Positions 1 through 7,503 of a stretch of DNA of 38,797 nt are shown piece after piece. The stretch is from CAZTTG01 sp964615935 (GTDB lineage Bacteria > Planctomycetota > UBA1135 > GCA-002686595): assembly GCA_964615935.1 (NCBI GenBank), contig CAZTTG010000059.1, positions 1 to 38,797 on the forward strand, read 5' to 3'. The stretch's first letter is position 1. Each line of letters opens with the position of its first letter. Below the pieces are notes generated by a model. That model was given only the letters and a program-made list of their open reading frames with translations, had not been told where the DNA came from and did no database searches. The translations under genes and the position numbers were made by a program.

Positions 1-30
1 TGACGGGGCCCGCGCTCGCCTCCCGGCGAG

Positions 31-98
31 CGCTAGAGGCCTTGGGCGCCGTAACCCGGTTGCAAGGCCCACGCAACGGGCGCCCAAGACCTCTAACG
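31..98. repeat. Long imperfect hairpin
   Basis: Arms TAGAGG (34-39) and CCTCTA (90-95) enclose TTGGGCG (42-48) with CGCCCAA (81-87), then CCC (55-57) with GGG (78-80), and GTTGC (59-63) with GCAAC (73-77), separated by small internal loops. The structure is nearly symmetric, so it could form in RNA from either strand. No T-run follows, so a role as a terminator is not supported. Part of the left flank recurs at 259-286. Confidence 0.45.
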
Positions 99-258
99 GG
101 GCTTCGCCTCAGAGCGACCAGGCGTGCTGGAGAATCCTCGTCGGCGCGCCTGCTCCGCAGGCGGCGCCTCCGCCCGGGGATGGACGAGCCAGGGGGCCGG
201 GGCAGGCCGGTGATCGCGCCGCGCGCTCCTGCGCGCGGCTGCGCCACATGCTCGCTGC

Positions 259-286
259 GCTCGCCTCCCCGGCGAGCGCTAGAGGC
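259..286. repeat. Second copy of short palindromic repeat
   Basis: The sequence GCTCGCC-TCCCC-GGCGAGC followed by GCTAGAGGCC repeats the stretch at about 14-40 with a one-base length difference in the loop. Each copy is itself a 7-bp hairpin. This resembles the small dispersed palindromes found between genes in many GC-rich genomes; mobility is not shown. Confidence 0.45.
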
Positions 287-326
287 CCGGCAGGGCGGTC
301 CGGCACCCCTTCGCGCGAAATAGAAC

Positions 327-359
327 GCAAGCGACCATGTCAGGGGCATGGCCGCTTGC
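327..359 (-). terminator. Rho-independent terminator for the small leftward gene
   Basis: Read on the minus strand there is a 13-position stem: GCAAGCG pairs with CGCTTGC, one G-U wobble follows, then CCATG pairs with CATGG, with a 7-nt loop. It is followed by GTTCTATTT. On the plus strand the wobble becomes an A/C mismatch and the T-rich tail is lost, so the terminator works only leftward. It lies 90 nt past the stop of the 36-residue ORF and supports real leftward transcription here. Confidence 0.5.
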
Positions 360-398
360 TTGTCCTGTTCCATGTCAGGAGTTCATGGCACAGGATCG

Positions 399-418
399 CG
401 TGGAACCAGGGTTCCACG
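399..418. repeat. Perfect 8-bp hairpin
   Basis: CGTGGAAC and GTTCCACG form a perfect 8-bp stem with a 4-nt loop, flanked on both sides by GATCGCG (394-400 and 418-424). It sits between the small ORF stop and its proposed terminator and may stabilise the 3' end of that transcript. Function unknown. Confidence 0.4.
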
Positions 419-448
419 ATCGCGACAGGGATTCAAAGCTGATCGGCC

Positions 449-559
449 TCAGGATTCCAGAGTGCGGTCCCCCAACCTGTAGCTCAGGAGGAACAGAAGG
501 GCTCCCGCCACCCATACCCCCAGGAGGATCATGGCACCTATCGAGATAAGCGTCGACAT
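449..559 (-). CDS. Small single-pass membrane protein (36 aa)
   Basis: Not a recognised family. The ORF begins with ATG at 559 and encodes MSTLISIGAM, then a hydrophobic helix of about 22 residues (roughly 5-27), and a short hydrophilic tail with SYRLGDR. A weak purine-rich GAGAGA lies upstream of the start. Such tiny proteins often act as accessory subunits of transporters or oxidases; the general look recalls small subunits of sodium symporters (MetS-like), but I cannot confirm homology. Third-position GC (about 77%) is lower than in neighbouring genes. The main support is its hydrophobic coherence and the minus-strand terminator at 327-359. It could also be chance; no partner gene is visible leftward in the window. 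Confidence 0.42.
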   Translation of the reverse strand: MSTLISIGAMILLGVWVAGALLFLLSYRLGDRTLES

Positions 560-756
560 GAATGGTTCTCTCTCAGGTCCGGGGGCAGATGGCCGTTCAG
601 CTACTCTCTATCTTCGTCCCTGCTGGCGGTTTCCAAGCCCACCTCTTTATCCCTTTCTTTCAGCCCTGCAACATTCGTGCGCCCCCGTCCCTGAGTTCGG
701 AACGCCCCGCCCGAAGCCGGCCTCGGGCCCGGAAACGGGAAAGGCAGGAGGGTGAT

Positions 757-1506
757 GTGCAATCGATCGGGGCTTCGGCGGTCTCCCTGTGGAGGCGGGC
801 CTTGGAGAGCATGCGAGGGGGTCGGACGGGGTCCTGGGGGACCGGCGCGGAGCCGGGGCGGCCGGCGCCGGGGGCGGTCGAGCTGGCCCTGCGCCTGGGG
901 CCGGATGCCCTCGATGCGAGCGAGCTCCTGGCCCTGATCCTGGGCCCCCGCAGCCCGGCCGCCCATCGAGCCGCGTCCGAGCTCGCCCGGGGCCGGGACC
1001 TCGCCGAGCTCGCCCGGGCGGCTCCCCTCGAGCTGGCCCGCTCGCCCGGGATCGGCCCCTCGGGGGCGCTGCGCCTCGCGGCCGCCTTCGCCCTCGGCCG
1101 GCGGCTGATCCGGAGCACGGGAGCCCCGCGCGCCTCCCTGCGCTCGGCCGAGCGCGTGCACCGGCTCATGGCGCCGGAGCTCCAGGGCCTGCAGCAGGAG
1201 GCCTTCCACGTCCTCCTGCTCGACGGCAAGCACCGGCTTCGCCGCCGCCAGAGGGTCAGCCTGGGCACGCTGACCACCTCCCTGGTCCACCCCCGGGAGG
1301 TCTTCCGGCCGGCCCTTCGCGAGGCGGCGGCCGCGGTGATCGCGGTCCACAACCATCCCAGCGGGGACCCCGAGCCCAGCCGCGAGGACCTCGAGGTGAC
1401 GCGCCGTCTGATCGAGGTCGGGAGGCTCGTGGGGGTCCCGCTGGTGGATCACCTCATCGTGGGTGACGGCCGGTTCGTGTCCCTGCGGGAGCGGATCGGG
1501 TTCTAA
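757..1506 (+). CDS. radC: RadC-like JAB-domain protein
   Basis: RadC/MPN-domain family protein, once linked to DNA repair; its biochemical role is still not settled. The N-terminal part has the RadC helical region with LGPDALDASELLALILG and a helix-hairpin-helix (SPGIGPSGALRLAAAFALG). The C-terminal JAB domain has VHPREVF and the metal-binding signature HNHPSGDPEPS (from about residue 198), then the second D/E-rich helix and DHLIVGDGRFVSLRE. I choose GTG at 757 (249 aa) because AGGAGG lies 5 nt upstream (746-751); ATG at 811 is an alternative with a weaker site. The N-terminal 40 residues are longer than usual. The gene stands alone, divergent from the small membrane ORF and convergent with rsmE. 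Confidence 0.88.
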   Translation: MQSIGASAVSLWRRALESMRGGRTGSWGTGAEPGRPAPGAVELALRLGPDALDASELLALILGPRSPAAHRAASELARGRDLAELARAAPLELARSPGIGPSGALRLAAAFALGRRLIRSTGAPRASLRSAERVHRLMAPELQGLQQEAFHVLLLDGKHRLRRRQRVSLGTLTTSLVHPREVFRPALREAAAAVIAVHNHPSGDPEPSREDLEVTRRLIEVGRLVGVPLVDHLIVGDGRFVSLRERIGF

Positions 1507-1560
1507 GGGAATGGGCCGCGGACTCATCGGTGCCCCGCCCCTCGACAGGGGACCCGTCTC

Positions 1561-1747
1561 CGCGCGGCCCACTGGCCGCGCCCGGCGCCGAGTGGCGCCG
1601 GGAGCCACGCCGTGCGGCATTAATTGGGTCTTCCTCCCGCCGGAGGCATCCCACGCGGGCACCGCGTGTCCTCGGCGAACCGTGGGGTGCCTTCGTTGCT
1701 CGGTCCGGTCCCCTGACGGCTCCAAGGACCGCTCGTGGGGGCAGGAA
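1561..1747 (-). repeat. Dispersed intergenic repeat, copy A
   Basis: Read on the minus strand, 1745-1694 matches 38514-38565 at 45 of 52 positions by eye. Further along, ACGGTTCGCCGA (1683-1672) matches 38575-38586, and an 18-nt palindrome-containing string (1599-1582) matches 38639-38656 exactly, followed by a similar CCAGT-G/A-GGC-G/C-GCGC end. The order is colinear, so this is one repeat of about 170-190 nt. It lies in a non-coding interval. Confidence 0.65.
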
Positions 1748-1771
1748 TCGAGCTGTAGGCGCCTGGCCGAG

Positions 1772-1804
1772 GTGCCGCCTGGCGCAGCTTCGCTGCGCCG
1801 GCAC
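1772..1804 (-). terminator. Strong hairpin just after rsmE stop
   Basis: GGCGCAGC (1781-1788) and GCTGCGCC (1792-1799) form a perfect 8-bp stem with a TTC loop, extended by GTGCC/GGCAC (1772-1776 and 1800-1804) across a small bulge. It begins 10 nt beyond the rsmE stop on the minus strand. There is no T-tract, so it may stabilise or pause rather than terminate on its own. Confidence 0.4.
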
Positions 1805-1813
1805 ACCGAGGAG

Positions 1814-2635
1814 TCAGCCCGCCCCGGGATCGCCTCCACGGGGCACTTGACCCGCCGCGGACCAGCCCTGCACGACGCAACCGAGCGCGGCCTCGGCGGC
1901 CGTCTCGATTCGCAGGACGTGGGGGCCGAGGCCGAAGCGGAAAGCGCCGGCCGCATCGAGGAACCCGAGCTCATCGGGGCTGAACCCGCCCTCCGGTCCG
2001 ACGATCAGGAGGACGGGCCTGGCCCGGCCCTCGCTCCACAGGTCACGGACCCAGCCGGCGAGGTCCGCCGGCGCCGCCGGGTCGGCCAGGCCCACCGCGG
2101 CGCCGGGGCGGGCCTCCAGCAAGCCCGCCAGGGTCGAGGGCTCGCTCAGCTCCGGCCTCCAGGCTCGTCGCGACTGCTTGCAGGCCTCGGCGATCACCCG
2201 CTCGAGCCGCCGCAGGCGGTTGGGGGCGAGCCGGCGGGCACCGGGGGCGGTGCGCTCGCTCACGAGCGGGGTCAGGACCGCGAGGCCGAGCTGGACCAGG
2301 CGATCGAGCATGGCCTCCGCGCGGCCCGCGCGGGGGAGGGGGCAGGCCACCTCGATCCGCGGGAGGGGGGCGCCGGGCTCGCCCGGAGCGGGCTCGACGA
2401 GGGCCGGACCCGCCGGGACGAGGGAGAGGCGCTTGCCCGTCGTCGAGGCGATGCGCAGGGGCCACGCGCGGCCGCGGCCGTCCAGCCCCAGGATCTCATC
2501 GCCCGGGCCCAGGCGCAGCACCCGCAGGGCGTGGCCGGCCTCCCCCGGGGACAGCTCGGCCTCCCCCTCCTCGGGCGTGCGGGAGAGGAAGAAGCGCCTG
2601 GGGTGGCCGCCGACCGGGCCTGCGGGGAGGTCCAT
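1814..2635 (-). CDS. rsmE: 16S rRNA (uracil1498-N3)-methyltransferase
   Basis: RsmE methylates N3 of U1498 in 16S rRNA using SAM; it belongs to the SPOUT (trefoil-knot) class. The N-terminal PUA-like part (about 1-80) has RRFFLS and HALRVLRLGPGDEILGLDGRG. The knot domain shows the family motifs: CPLPRAGRAEAMLDRLVQLG, EACKQSRR, LLIVGPEGGFSPDE and LGPHVLRIETAAEAAL. At 273 residues it is slightly longer than the usual 240-250, with extra residues at the C-terminus (QVPRGGDPGAG). ATG at 2635 is chosen. It has no Shine-Dalgarno site but a promoter-like GACAAT ends 6 nt before it, so the mRNA may be leaderless. It is convergent with radC. Confidence 0.95.
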   Translation of the reverse strand: MDLPAGPVGGHPRRFFLSRTPEEGEAELSPGEAGHALRVLRLGPGDEILGLDGRGRAWPLRIASTTGKRLSLVPAGPALVEPAPGEPGAPLPRIEVACPLPRAGRAEAMLDRLVQLGLAVLTPLVSERTAPGARRLAPNRLRRLERVIAEACKQSRRAWRPELSEPSTLAGLLEARPGAAVGLADPAAPADLAGWVRDLWSEGRARPVLLIVGPEGGFSPDELGFLDAAGAFRFGLGPHVLRIETAAEAALGCVVQGWSAAGQVPRGGDPGAG

Positions 2636-2641
2636 GGGGGG

Positions 2642-2670
2642 ATTGTCCGGCGGTCCCCGGGCTCCGGCAA
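2642..2670 (-). promoter_or_regulatory. Proposed leaderless promoter of rsmE
   Basis: On the minus strand TTGCCG (2670-2665), a 17-nt spacer, GACAAT (2647-2642), then six C residues, then the ATG of rsmE. Spacing fits a sigma-70-type promoter whose transcript would start at or next to the start codon. Confidence 0.45.
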
Positions 2671-2739
2671 GCCCGCGGACCCGCGGACGGCCGATGCCCT
2701 ATCTTGCGCCGGCCCAAGGGGTAAGGAGTGAGCTGCGAA

Positions 2740-2768
2740 TTGCGGGGGGCCGGGGGGGCCGCTAGGAT
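2740..2768 (+). promoter_or_regulatory. Proposed promoter of the secretion operon
   Basis: TTGCGG (2740-2745) and TAGGAT (2763-2768) are separated by exactly 17 nt. They face the operon that starts at 3053. The G-rich spacer is unusual, and other promoters closer to 3053 cannot be excluded. Confidence 0.35.
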
Positions 2769-3052
2769 CCCCCGACGGAGCGGGGCCCGGGGGGCCCCTG
2801 GGCATCGCCCCGCTGAGGGTCCGGGCCCGTAACCCGTGCTCCCGGCTCGGGTACTGCGGCCATCGGGCTCCATCGTCCCACTCCCCCTCCCCTGGATTGC
2901 CCGGCCTCCTGCCGGGACGTCCCTCCCGGCTGTGCGCCACCGGCCCCCCCGGAATTCCCGGGTCAGGGCTGCCGACGGGCCCGTCCTCCGCGGTCTCGGC
3001 CGGGATCCGGCGCATCGCCGACCGCACCCCGGCTCTCCCACAGACGTATCCC

Positions 3053-5074
3053 ATGCAAGACCGGTACTCCCTGCTCTTCATGAGTGGAGGAAGGCAGGGC
3101 GAGAGCGTAGCTCTCCAAGAGGGCCGCACGACCCTGGGCCGCAAGCCGGACAACTCGATCCCGGTGTCCGACCCCTCCGTCTCCGGACACCACGCCGAGC
3201 TGATCCTCGACGCGTCCGGGGTCACGGTGCGGGACCTCGGCAGCACCAACGGGACCCGCGTGGGTCCCCAGAAGGTGACCGAGCAGCGCCTGGCCCACGG
3301 GGACGAGCTCGTCTTCGGCAACGTCCACGCGCGCTTCCGCGACGCGGAGCTCGGCGCCGAGGACGAGCCGGACCGGAGCGAGCTCGACTCGACCTCGGTC
3401 CATCGCATCAGCACCGAGAAGGTCGCGCGGACGAGGGGCCGGCCCCTGGTGGCCCTCGGCTTCCTGCTGCTCCTGGCGATCGCCCTGGCGGCGGCGTGGA
3501 TCCTCACCGGCTCCGGGGGAGGCGAGGGAGCGCCGCCCGGCCGGCCGGTGGAGCCCGTGCCCGGGAACCTGCTGGCCGACGGGTACTCCTTCGAGGGCCA
3601 GCAGGGGACCTGGGTGGCCGAGGCCGGGGCGCCGGCGGAGCTCCTGCTCGAGGGCGCCGCGGCCTGGTCCGGGGAGCGCGGCCTCGGCGCGGACCTGATC
3701 GGCGGCGAGTGGGCCCTGCACCGCTCCCCGGCGGTCCGCGTGAGCCCGGGGCGCGAGCTCTCGGCCCGCGCGCACCTGTCCGCCTTCGACGACGCCCGCG
3801 CCCGGCTCGGGATCCGCTTCGAGGACTCGAAGGGCCTCGTCCGGCCGCTGGACGCCTGGGGGAGCTTCGTGGCCGATGACCAGGAGGGGGAGCTCGCCGA
3901 GCTGGTCAGCCCCGTGCCCGGCGCCTTCGACCGGGCCCGCGTGCTGCTCCTGGGCTCGGTGGCCACGGGCGAGGGAGCCGAGGGTCGGGTGGAGGCCGAC
4001 GACGTCGTCCTGCTCCAGGAGACGACCTCCGACGAGGGCCTGACCGCGGTGAACGAGTACCGGCTCGAGACCGCCGGCCGGCCGGCCAGCGCCGCCTCCC
4101 TCTACAAGATCAAGGACGCCCTCCTGTCGGCGATCGAGGTCGGCGACCGCGCCGCTCCCCTGGGCGAGCGCGCCGCGCTGGTGGCCAGCCCGGTCGCGGG
4201 GGGGGTTCGCATCGACCTCCAGGGGGCTCCCGCCGGCGCCGCCCTGCGGCTGGTGGTCGAGCCGGCGGTGGCCGACCGCGTGGCCACCCTGGCGAGCGAG
4301 GGCTACCGCGAACACCCCCTCGAGATGGAGGTGGGGGCGGCGCAGAGCTGCCTCTTCGGCCGCGGCCACGACCTGGTGCGGATCAAGTTCGACGAGCCCT
4401 GCCGCGTGAGCGGTCGGCGCGAGGGCGACGCCTTCCGCATCGAGGCGGCCCTCGACGGCCAGGCCGGCTTCCTGGTGCAGCTGGTCTTCGACGCCGAGCG
4501 CGCCCGCGCCGGCGACATCGCCCACGACGCGCAGAACGCCGAGCGGGAGGGCGACCTCGGCCGCTGCCTGGCCCTGTGGCGGCAGCTCCTGGACGAGTAC
4601 CCCTACGAGGAGACCCTGACCCGGCAGGCCGAGGAAACCCGCTCGCGCCTGATCCAGGTGGGGCTGGGCGAGCTGCAGGTCGTGCGCGGCGAGATCGAGC
4701 GGGCCGGCTTCTTCCGGCTGGTCGACCTCTACCGCCAGTGCCGCGGCCGGGCCGAGGCGGTGGCCGCGCGCTACCGGGGCAGCGAGGTGGAGGAGGAGTG
4801 CCAGCAGGTCATGGCGCGGGTGGACGACGAGCTCTTGGTGCTCGAGCGCGACCTCTCCCGCGACGAGGCCGGGCGCCTGAGGCGGATCCACGCCGTCCTC
4901 ATGGGGAGCGAGATGCCCGAGCTGGCGCGCCGGGTCGAGGAGTACCTCGGCGAGCGCTACGGCGCGGGCCTCGAGGAGGAGCCCATCCTCCAGGACGTGA
5001 CCCACGGCGAGGAGGACACCGGGGGTCCGACCCCCGCCGGTGCGGAGACGGACCACGAAGGGAGCCAGAACTGA
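3053..5074 (+). CDS. FHA-domain single-pass membrane protein
   Basis: The N-terminal FHA domain (about residues 5-97) is complete, with GR at 29-30, SGHH at 44-47 and STNGT at 64-68, the residues that bind phosphothreonine in this family. A membrane helix follows at about 131-153 (PLVALGFLLLLAIALAAAWIL), then a large domain of roughly 500 residues, predicted to lie outside the inner membrane. That part has a possible beta-sandwich region (about 180-330) and a helical, TPR-like C-terminal half rich in Glu and Arg. The total is 673 residues. ATG at 3053 is chosen because the FHA strand begins right after it; no Shine-Dalgarno is visible. Its stop overlaps the next start by one base, so it is the first gene of the secretion block and may link Ser/Thr phosphorylation to that machine. 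The link is inference. Confidence 0.8.
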   Translation: MQDRYSLLFMSGGRQGESVALQEGRTTLGRKPDNSIPVSDPSVSGHHAELILDASGVTVRDLGSTNGTRVGPQKVTEQRLAHGDELVFGNVHARFRDAELGAEDEPDRSELDSTSVHRISTEKVARTRGRPLVALGFLLLLAIALAAAWILTGSGGGEGAPPGRPVEPVPGNLLADGYSFEGQQGTWVAEAGAPAELLLEGAAAWSGERGLGADLIGGEWALHRSPAVRVSPGRELSARAHLSAFDDARARLGIRFEDSKGLVRPLDAWGSFVADDQEGELAELVSPVPGAFDRARVLLLGSVATGEGAEGRVEADDVVLLQETTSDEGLTAVNEYRLETAGRPASAASLYKIKDALLSAIEVGDRAAPLGERAALVASPVAGGVRIDLQGAPAGAALRLVVEPAVADRVATLASEGYREHPLEMEVGAAQSCLFGRGHDLVRIKFDEPCRVSGRREGDAFRIEAALDGQAGFLVQLVFDAERARAGDIAHDAQNAEREGDLGRCLALWRQLLDEYPYEETLTRQAEETRSRLIQVGLGELQVVRGEIERAGFFRLVDLYRQCRGRAEAVAARYRGSEVEEECQQVMARVDDELLVLERDLSRDEAGRLRRIHAVLMGSEMPELARRVEEYLGERYGAGLEEEPILQDVTHGEEDTGGPTPAGAETDHEGSQN

Positions 5075-6726
5075 TGGCGCGGCAGACCACCGGGATCGAC
5101 ATCGGCCTCTCCACCAACGCCTTCCTGCGGGGGACCTACCGGGGCAACACCTTCCACGTCAGCGCCTTCGCGCTCGAGAAGCACGGCGCGGGCGAGGTCG
5201 AACGGGGCTGGGAGTCGGCCGACCCCGGCTTCGCCCCGGCGGCGGCGCGCATCGGGCTCACCGGCCGCGACGTCAACATCCGCTACACGCGGGTGCCGCG
5301 GGTGCCCGACTGGCAGCTCCGCAAGCTGATGCGCTTCGAGGTCGAGGAGATCGGCGATCAATCGGGCGCCGAGGTCTCCAGCGACTTCAACGTCCTCCCG
5401 GCCCTGCCCGAGATCGAGGACGAGGACGTCGTCCTGCTCGGGATGGCGCGCGACCGTCTGCTGGAGCAGCACCTCGACGGCCTGGCCGCGGTGGGCGGCA
5501 AGCTGGACGCCTTCTCGCCCAACTCGCTGGCGCTGTACAACGCCTGGCTGCGCTACGGGGTGATCGAGGAGGACACGGTGCTGCTCGCCAACATCGGGCA
5601 TGAAAACCTCGATGTCATCCTGGTGCGCGGTCCGGACCTGCTCTTCGCCCGCAACCTCTCGGGCGGCTCCAAGCTCTTCGACGACGCCCTGGCGGACCGC
5701 TTCGGCGTGGGGGCCAGGAAGGCCGAGGAGATCAAGATCCGCATGGCCACCCTGGAGCCCGGCGCGCGCTACGCCGACGCCAACCAGGAGAAGGCCAGCC
5801 GCGCGGTGCTGGGCGCGGCCGGGCAGCTGCTCTCGCTCCTGCAGTCCACCGTGGCCTTCTGCAAGAGCCAGGTGAAGGCCTCGGCGCTCAAGGTCGACCG
5901 CGTGCTCCTGTGCGGCGGCGGGGCGCGGCTCGCGGGCCTGCCGGCCTACCTCTCCCAGGCCATGGGCGTGCCGGTCGAGCTCTTCGATCCCTTCCGGGTG
6001 GTGGAGACCGGCGGGCTGGACCCGGAGACGGCCGACCTGCTCGAGGCCCACCGCCTGGAGTCGGTGGTGGCCCTGGGTCTGGCCACCATGGCCTCCGACC
6101 CGGCGGCCTACTCCATCGAGATCCTGCCGGGGCGGGTGCGCAAGCAGCGCGAGTTCTGGGGCGGCACCGCCTGGATGATCGCGGCCGCGATCCTGGCCCT
6201 GGCCTACGTCGTCTACGACGGGGTGCAGGCCTCCCGGGAGCTCTCGGAGGCCAAGGCCCGGCTGGTGACCGCCAACGCGCGCTTCGCCAAGGCCTCCAAG
6301 ACCCACAAGCGCACCGAGGAGCTCCTGGTGCGCAACGCCGAGCTGCAGGACCTCAGCCTGCAGCTTCGCGACGCCGCCGGCTCGGGCGAGCAGCTGGCGC
6401 GCCTCCTGGACGTGCTGCAGCGCCGCATGCCGCAGCCCTTCTGGCTCAACGAGCTGGGGAGCAGCATGGGCGAAGACCCCAACCTGCGCGTCGTGCGCGA
6501 GGCGCCCCGGCCGATCCTGCACCTGCAGGGCTTCGCCCGCGAGGGCACCGAGGCGACCGCCGGCCTGTACACGGCCCTGGTGGAGGGCCTGCGCGAGGAG
6601 CTGCCCGAGGCCGCGATCGCTCCCACCCTGGACCCCACCGGCCAGAGCTTCACCCTGGACCTGACCCTGTACGCGCCTCCACCGGAGGAGCCCGAGGGCG
6701 AGGACGCGGAAGGAACGGAGGGCTGA
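5074..6726 (+). CDS. PilM-PilN fusion (GspL-like) platform protein
   Basis: This 550-residue protein joins two parts that are usually separate in type IV pili and joined in GspL. Residues 1 to about 355 look like the actin-like PilM fold: TGIDIGLSTNAF at the start, a middle region with VLLANIGHENLDVILVRG, and a phosphate-2-like VLLCGGGARLAGLPAYLS near 278. A membrane helix follows at about 363-383 (GTAWMIAAAILALAYVVY), then a coiled-coil stretch and a PilN-like ferredoxin-fold domain ending FTLDLTLYAPPPEE. ATG at 5074 overlaps the FHA stop (TGATG) and has GAAGGGAG upstream. It would anchor the cytoplasmic face of the platform and meet the secretion ATPase, which is not encoded in the window. 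Confidence 0.82.
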   Translation: MARQTTGIDIGLSTNAFLRGTYRGNTFHVSAFALEKHGAGEVERGWESADPGFAPAAARIGLTGRDVNIRYTRVPRVPDWQLRKLMRFEVEEIGDQSGAEVSSDFNVLPALPEIEDEDVVLLGMARDRLLEQHLDGLAAVGGKLDAFSPNSLALYNAWLRYGVIEEDTVLLANIGHENLDVILVRGPDLLFARNLSGGSKLFDDALADRFGVGARKAEEIKIRMATLEPGARYADANQEKASRAVLGAAGQLLSLLQSTVAFCKSQVKASALKVDRVLLCGGGARLAGLPAYLSQAMGVPVELFDPFRVVETGGLDPETADLLEAHRLESVVALGLATMASDPAAYSIEILPGRVRKQREFWGGTAWMIAAAILALAYVVYDGVQASRELSEAKARLVTANARFAKASKTHKRTEELLVRNAELQDLSLQLRDAAGSGEQLARLLDVLQRRMPQPFWLNELGSSMGEDPNLRVVREAPRPILHLQGFAREGTEATAGLYTALVEGLREELPEAAIAPTLDPTGQSFTLDLTLYAPPPEEPEGEDAEGTEG

Positions 6727-6729
6727 GCC

Positions 6730-7503
6730 GTGGATCTCAACGACTTCTGGCAGGAGAACAAGCGCTTCCTCCTGAGCATCGCCGCGGGCCTGGTGGTGTT
6801 CGTCATCGGGATACAGGTGGTCAAGGGGCTGTTCCGCAAGGAGGCCATCAGCAAGAAGGGGGCCGTCACCCGGATCGAGGGTGATCTGCGCAAGCCGATG
6901 TACTCGAACGCCGACCTCACCGCGGCCAGCTCGCAGAACCGGGAGCTGGAGGCGGCCCTGGCCGAGCTGCGCGGCAGGGTCGAGTTCCGCCCCCGCGAGG
7001 AGTTCGACGCCAGCGGCCGATCCCTCTCGGTGAGCAACGTCTACTTCGCCACGGTCACCGACGTGCGCGAGGACCTGCTGGTCCGCTGCAGCCGCGCCAA
7101 CCTGCGCATTCCCGACGACCTGGGCCTGCCGGCCCAGGTGGTGCGCGAGCAGGAGATCCTGCGCTACCTCGAGGCCCTGGACGTGGTCGAGCGCACGGTG
7201 AGCATGGCCATCGAGGCCGAGGTGGCGCGGGTCGACAGCATTCAGATCACCCTGGACAGCGCGCTGCGCTCGGGCAAGGCGCTCAAGACCTTCGAGAACA
7301 CCCGGATCGCCTTCAAGCTCAGCGGGCCCTCGGGCCCCCTGGTGAGGCTCCTGGCCCTGATCCAGCGGCCGACCCACGGGCAGACCCTGATGGTCGAGGA
7401 GGTCGACCTGCGCAACGCCCGCGGCAAGAGCGGGGAGGCTCGACTCGAGCTGACCCTCTTGGCGATCCACCTGTGGGGGATCGACGAGGAGGAGGAGGCA
7501 TGA
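6730..7503 (+). CDS. PilO/GspM-like inner-membrane platform protein
   Basis: A 257-residue protein with a short cytoplasmic N-terminus, one membrane helix at about 12-31 (FLLSIAAGLVVFVIGIQVV), a long helical stretch and a C-terminal mixed domain ending LELTLLAIHLWGI. This is the layout of PilO and GspM, which pair with PilN or GspL in the periplasm. Sequence identity is not enough to name it firmly; placement directly after the PilM-PilN fusion is the main argument. The start is GTG at 6730, 3 nt after the previous stop, so the two are likely translated together. Its stop overlaps the next ATG (ATGA). Confidence 0.68.
   Translation: MDLNDFWQENKRFLLSIAAGLVVFVIGIQVVKGLFRKEAISKKGAVTRIEGDLRKPMYSNADLTAASSQNRELEAALAELRGRVEFRPREEFDASGRSLSVSNVYFATVTDVREDLLVRCSRANLRIPDDLGLPAQVVREQEILRYLEALDVVERTVSMAIEAEVARVDSIQITLDSALRSGKALKTFENTRIAFKLSGPSGPLVRLLALIQRPTHGQTLMVEEVDLRNARGKSGEARLELTLLAIHLWGIDEEEEA

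Larger units (their letters stand above)
1..448. other. Non-coding, repeat-rich leading region
   Basis: I find no credible protein gene in this stretch; the open frames are GC-driven and lack recognisable protein character. It holds a long hairpin (31-98), two copies of a short palindromic repeat (about 14-40 and 259-286), a 13-nt match (242-254) to the far end of the window, and, from about 300 on, a less GC-rich part with two further hairpins that belong to the leftward small gene at 449-559. Confidence 0.6.
1507..1813. other. Intergenic region between convergent radC and rsmE
   Basis: No gene is seen here. A short hairpin (CCCCT 1538-1542 / AGGGG 1547-1551) follows radC but lacks a T-tract. 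Most of the interval is one copy of a dispersed repeat (about 1561-1747), and a strong hairpin next to the rsmE stop fills the rest. Confidence 0.6.
2636..3052. other. Intergenic region between divergent rsmE and secretion operon
   Basis: This 417-nt GC-rich stretch separates divergently transcribed genes. I see a proposed rsmE promoter (2642-2670, minus) and a proposed rightward promoter (2740-2768), which would leave a long leader of about 275 nt before the FHA gene. No coding signal, riboswitch class or copy of the dispersed repeat is recognised. Confidence 0.5.

Noticed and set aside
1..560. CRISPR array in the repeat-rich start
   Set aside because: Only two copies of a short palindrome are seen, without regular spacing or cas genes.
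1730..1760. tRNA-like T-arm (TTCCTGCCCCC read on the minus strand)
   Set aside because: The string resembles the 3' part of a tRNA, but there is no matching T-stem, anticodon arm or acceptor partner, and the same string belongs to the dispersed repeat.
2272..3966. Long open frames on the strand opposite real genes (also 4957-7470, 7242-10256, 11913-17150, 20132-25045, 28815-32495)
   Set aside because: They are shadows caused by extreme GC content: low-complexity Arg/Gly/Pro/Ala or Leu/His/Gln-rich translations with no domain, lying over genes with clear family motifs.
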